This document shows positions 5,405 to 5,822 of a DNA stretch of 5,822 bases, piece after piece. The notes beneath the pieces are model-generated. The model worked only from the letters and a program-made list of their open reading frames with translations, was not told the origin of the DNA and did no database searches. How positions within the stretch are numbered: position 1 is the first letter of the stretch; every line of letters starts with the position of its first letter. Source of the stretch: Bacteroidales bacterium (lineage in GTDB: Bacteria > Bacteroidota > Bacteroidia > Bacteroidales > WCHB1-69); contig JAQUHH010000163.1 of the NCBI GenBank assembly GCA_028683685.1, forward strand, positions 1 through 5,822, given 5' to 3'. A program made the translations under genes and the position numbers.

Positions 5405-5822
5405 TTAAAATTTCTTTGGTAAAAAGATAATTTTTTTTGTTACAAAAAACTCATCATCAAAAATATCGCTAATATTGTACAGCTTACATGCAGAAAAACC
5501 TTTAATTTCGTCACTAAAATCTCCACCTTTTAAATAAATAATCCCCTTTGGAGACTTACTATTAGGTTTTCGGAAGAGATTTTGGGTAATTTTGACAAAA
5601 TCGGGGAAAGCCGTAACCGCTCGACTAATAACAAAATCGTATTTAGCTGGCATATTTTCAGCACGTGACTTAATTGCATTTACATTTGTCAGATTGAGTT
5701 TATCAGCAATATCATCTACCACCATAATTTTTTTACCAATACTGTCAACCAGATCGAAATTTACATCAGGAAACATAATTGCTAATGGAATACCCGGAAA
5801 GCCTCCTCCAGTACCAATATCA
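5405..5822 (-). CDS. rsmG: 16S rRNA (guanine-527-N7)-methyltransferase RsmG, 5' end beyond window
   Basis: The visible 138 codons begin inside the gene at the right edge and end with TAA at 5405-5407. The first visible residues are DIGTGGGFPGIPLAI, the S-adenosylmethionine-binding glycine-rich loop of RsmG, followed by FPDVNFDLVDSIGKK, the second Rossmann strand with its acidic cofactor-binding end. YDFVISRAVTAF and IIYLKGGDF follow, also typical of the family. RsmG makes m7G527 in 16S rRNA in the decoding region, and its loss is known to give low-level streptomycin resistance. The family is about 200-210 residues long, so roughly the first 65-70 residues lie outside. The gene appears intact over the visible part. 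Confidence 0.95.
   Translation of the reverse strand, partial: DIGTGGGFPGIPLAIMFPDVNFDLVDSIGKKIMVVDDIADKLNLTNVNAIKSRAENMPAKYDFVISRAVTAFPDFVKITQNLFRKPNSKSPKGIIYLKGGDFSDEIKGFSACKLYNISDIFDDEFFVTKKIIFLPKKF

Noticed and set aside
1..5822. CRISPR array, tRNA or rRNA genes, insertion sequence with transposase
   Set aside because: No regularly spaced direct repeats, no tRNA-like cloverleaf or conserved rRNA segments, and no transposase reading frame were seen.

Overview
The window looks like a chromosomal piece of a Bacteroidota bacterium. Three things support this. It is AT-rich. The promoters carry the TAnnTTTG -7 box of this phylum, and genes lack Shine-Dalgarno sites. The protein content also fits: an IF-2-type head of the Bacteroidota form, an acidic post-cysteine tail on a lipoprotein, and RsmG and L34 of the expected type. 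No species can be named from the sequence alone.

Layout. Positions 1-1956 (minus) hold the first 652 residues of a very large protein that runs off the left edge. Its first ~90 residues resemble the N-terminal region of translation initiation factor IF-2, but the rest is not IF-2 and I do not recognise it. Positions 1957-2636 are gene-free and contain at least two imperfect inverted-repeat structures. Positions 2637-3284 (plus) encode a hemolysin III/PAQR-type membrane protein with an almost leaderless promoter. Facing it on the minus strand is a two-gene unit: an outer-membrane beta-barrel protein (3864-4727) followed by a lipoprotein (3336-3824). It is driven by a promoter near 4765-4794 and closed by a strong hairpin terminator at 3287-3314 that abuts the hemolysin III stop codon. 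Positions 4795-5097 hold no gene but contain a cluster of palindromes. Positions 5156-5314 (minus) encode ribosomal protein L34, with its own promoter and terminator, just downstream of the 3' two thirds of rsmG (5405-5822, minus), which runs off the right edge.

How the parts relate. The right end (rsmG, rpmH) is translation housekeeping. The barrel-lipoprotein pair is probably an envelope operon of unknown role. The hemolysin III gene is an independent unit. The left-hand gene, visibly more AT-rich than the envelope genes and set off by repeat-rich DNA, looks like an accessory gene. It is the most unusual item here: it appears to borrow the IF-2 head for some other task, and its functional (possibly catalytic) part may lie beyond the window.
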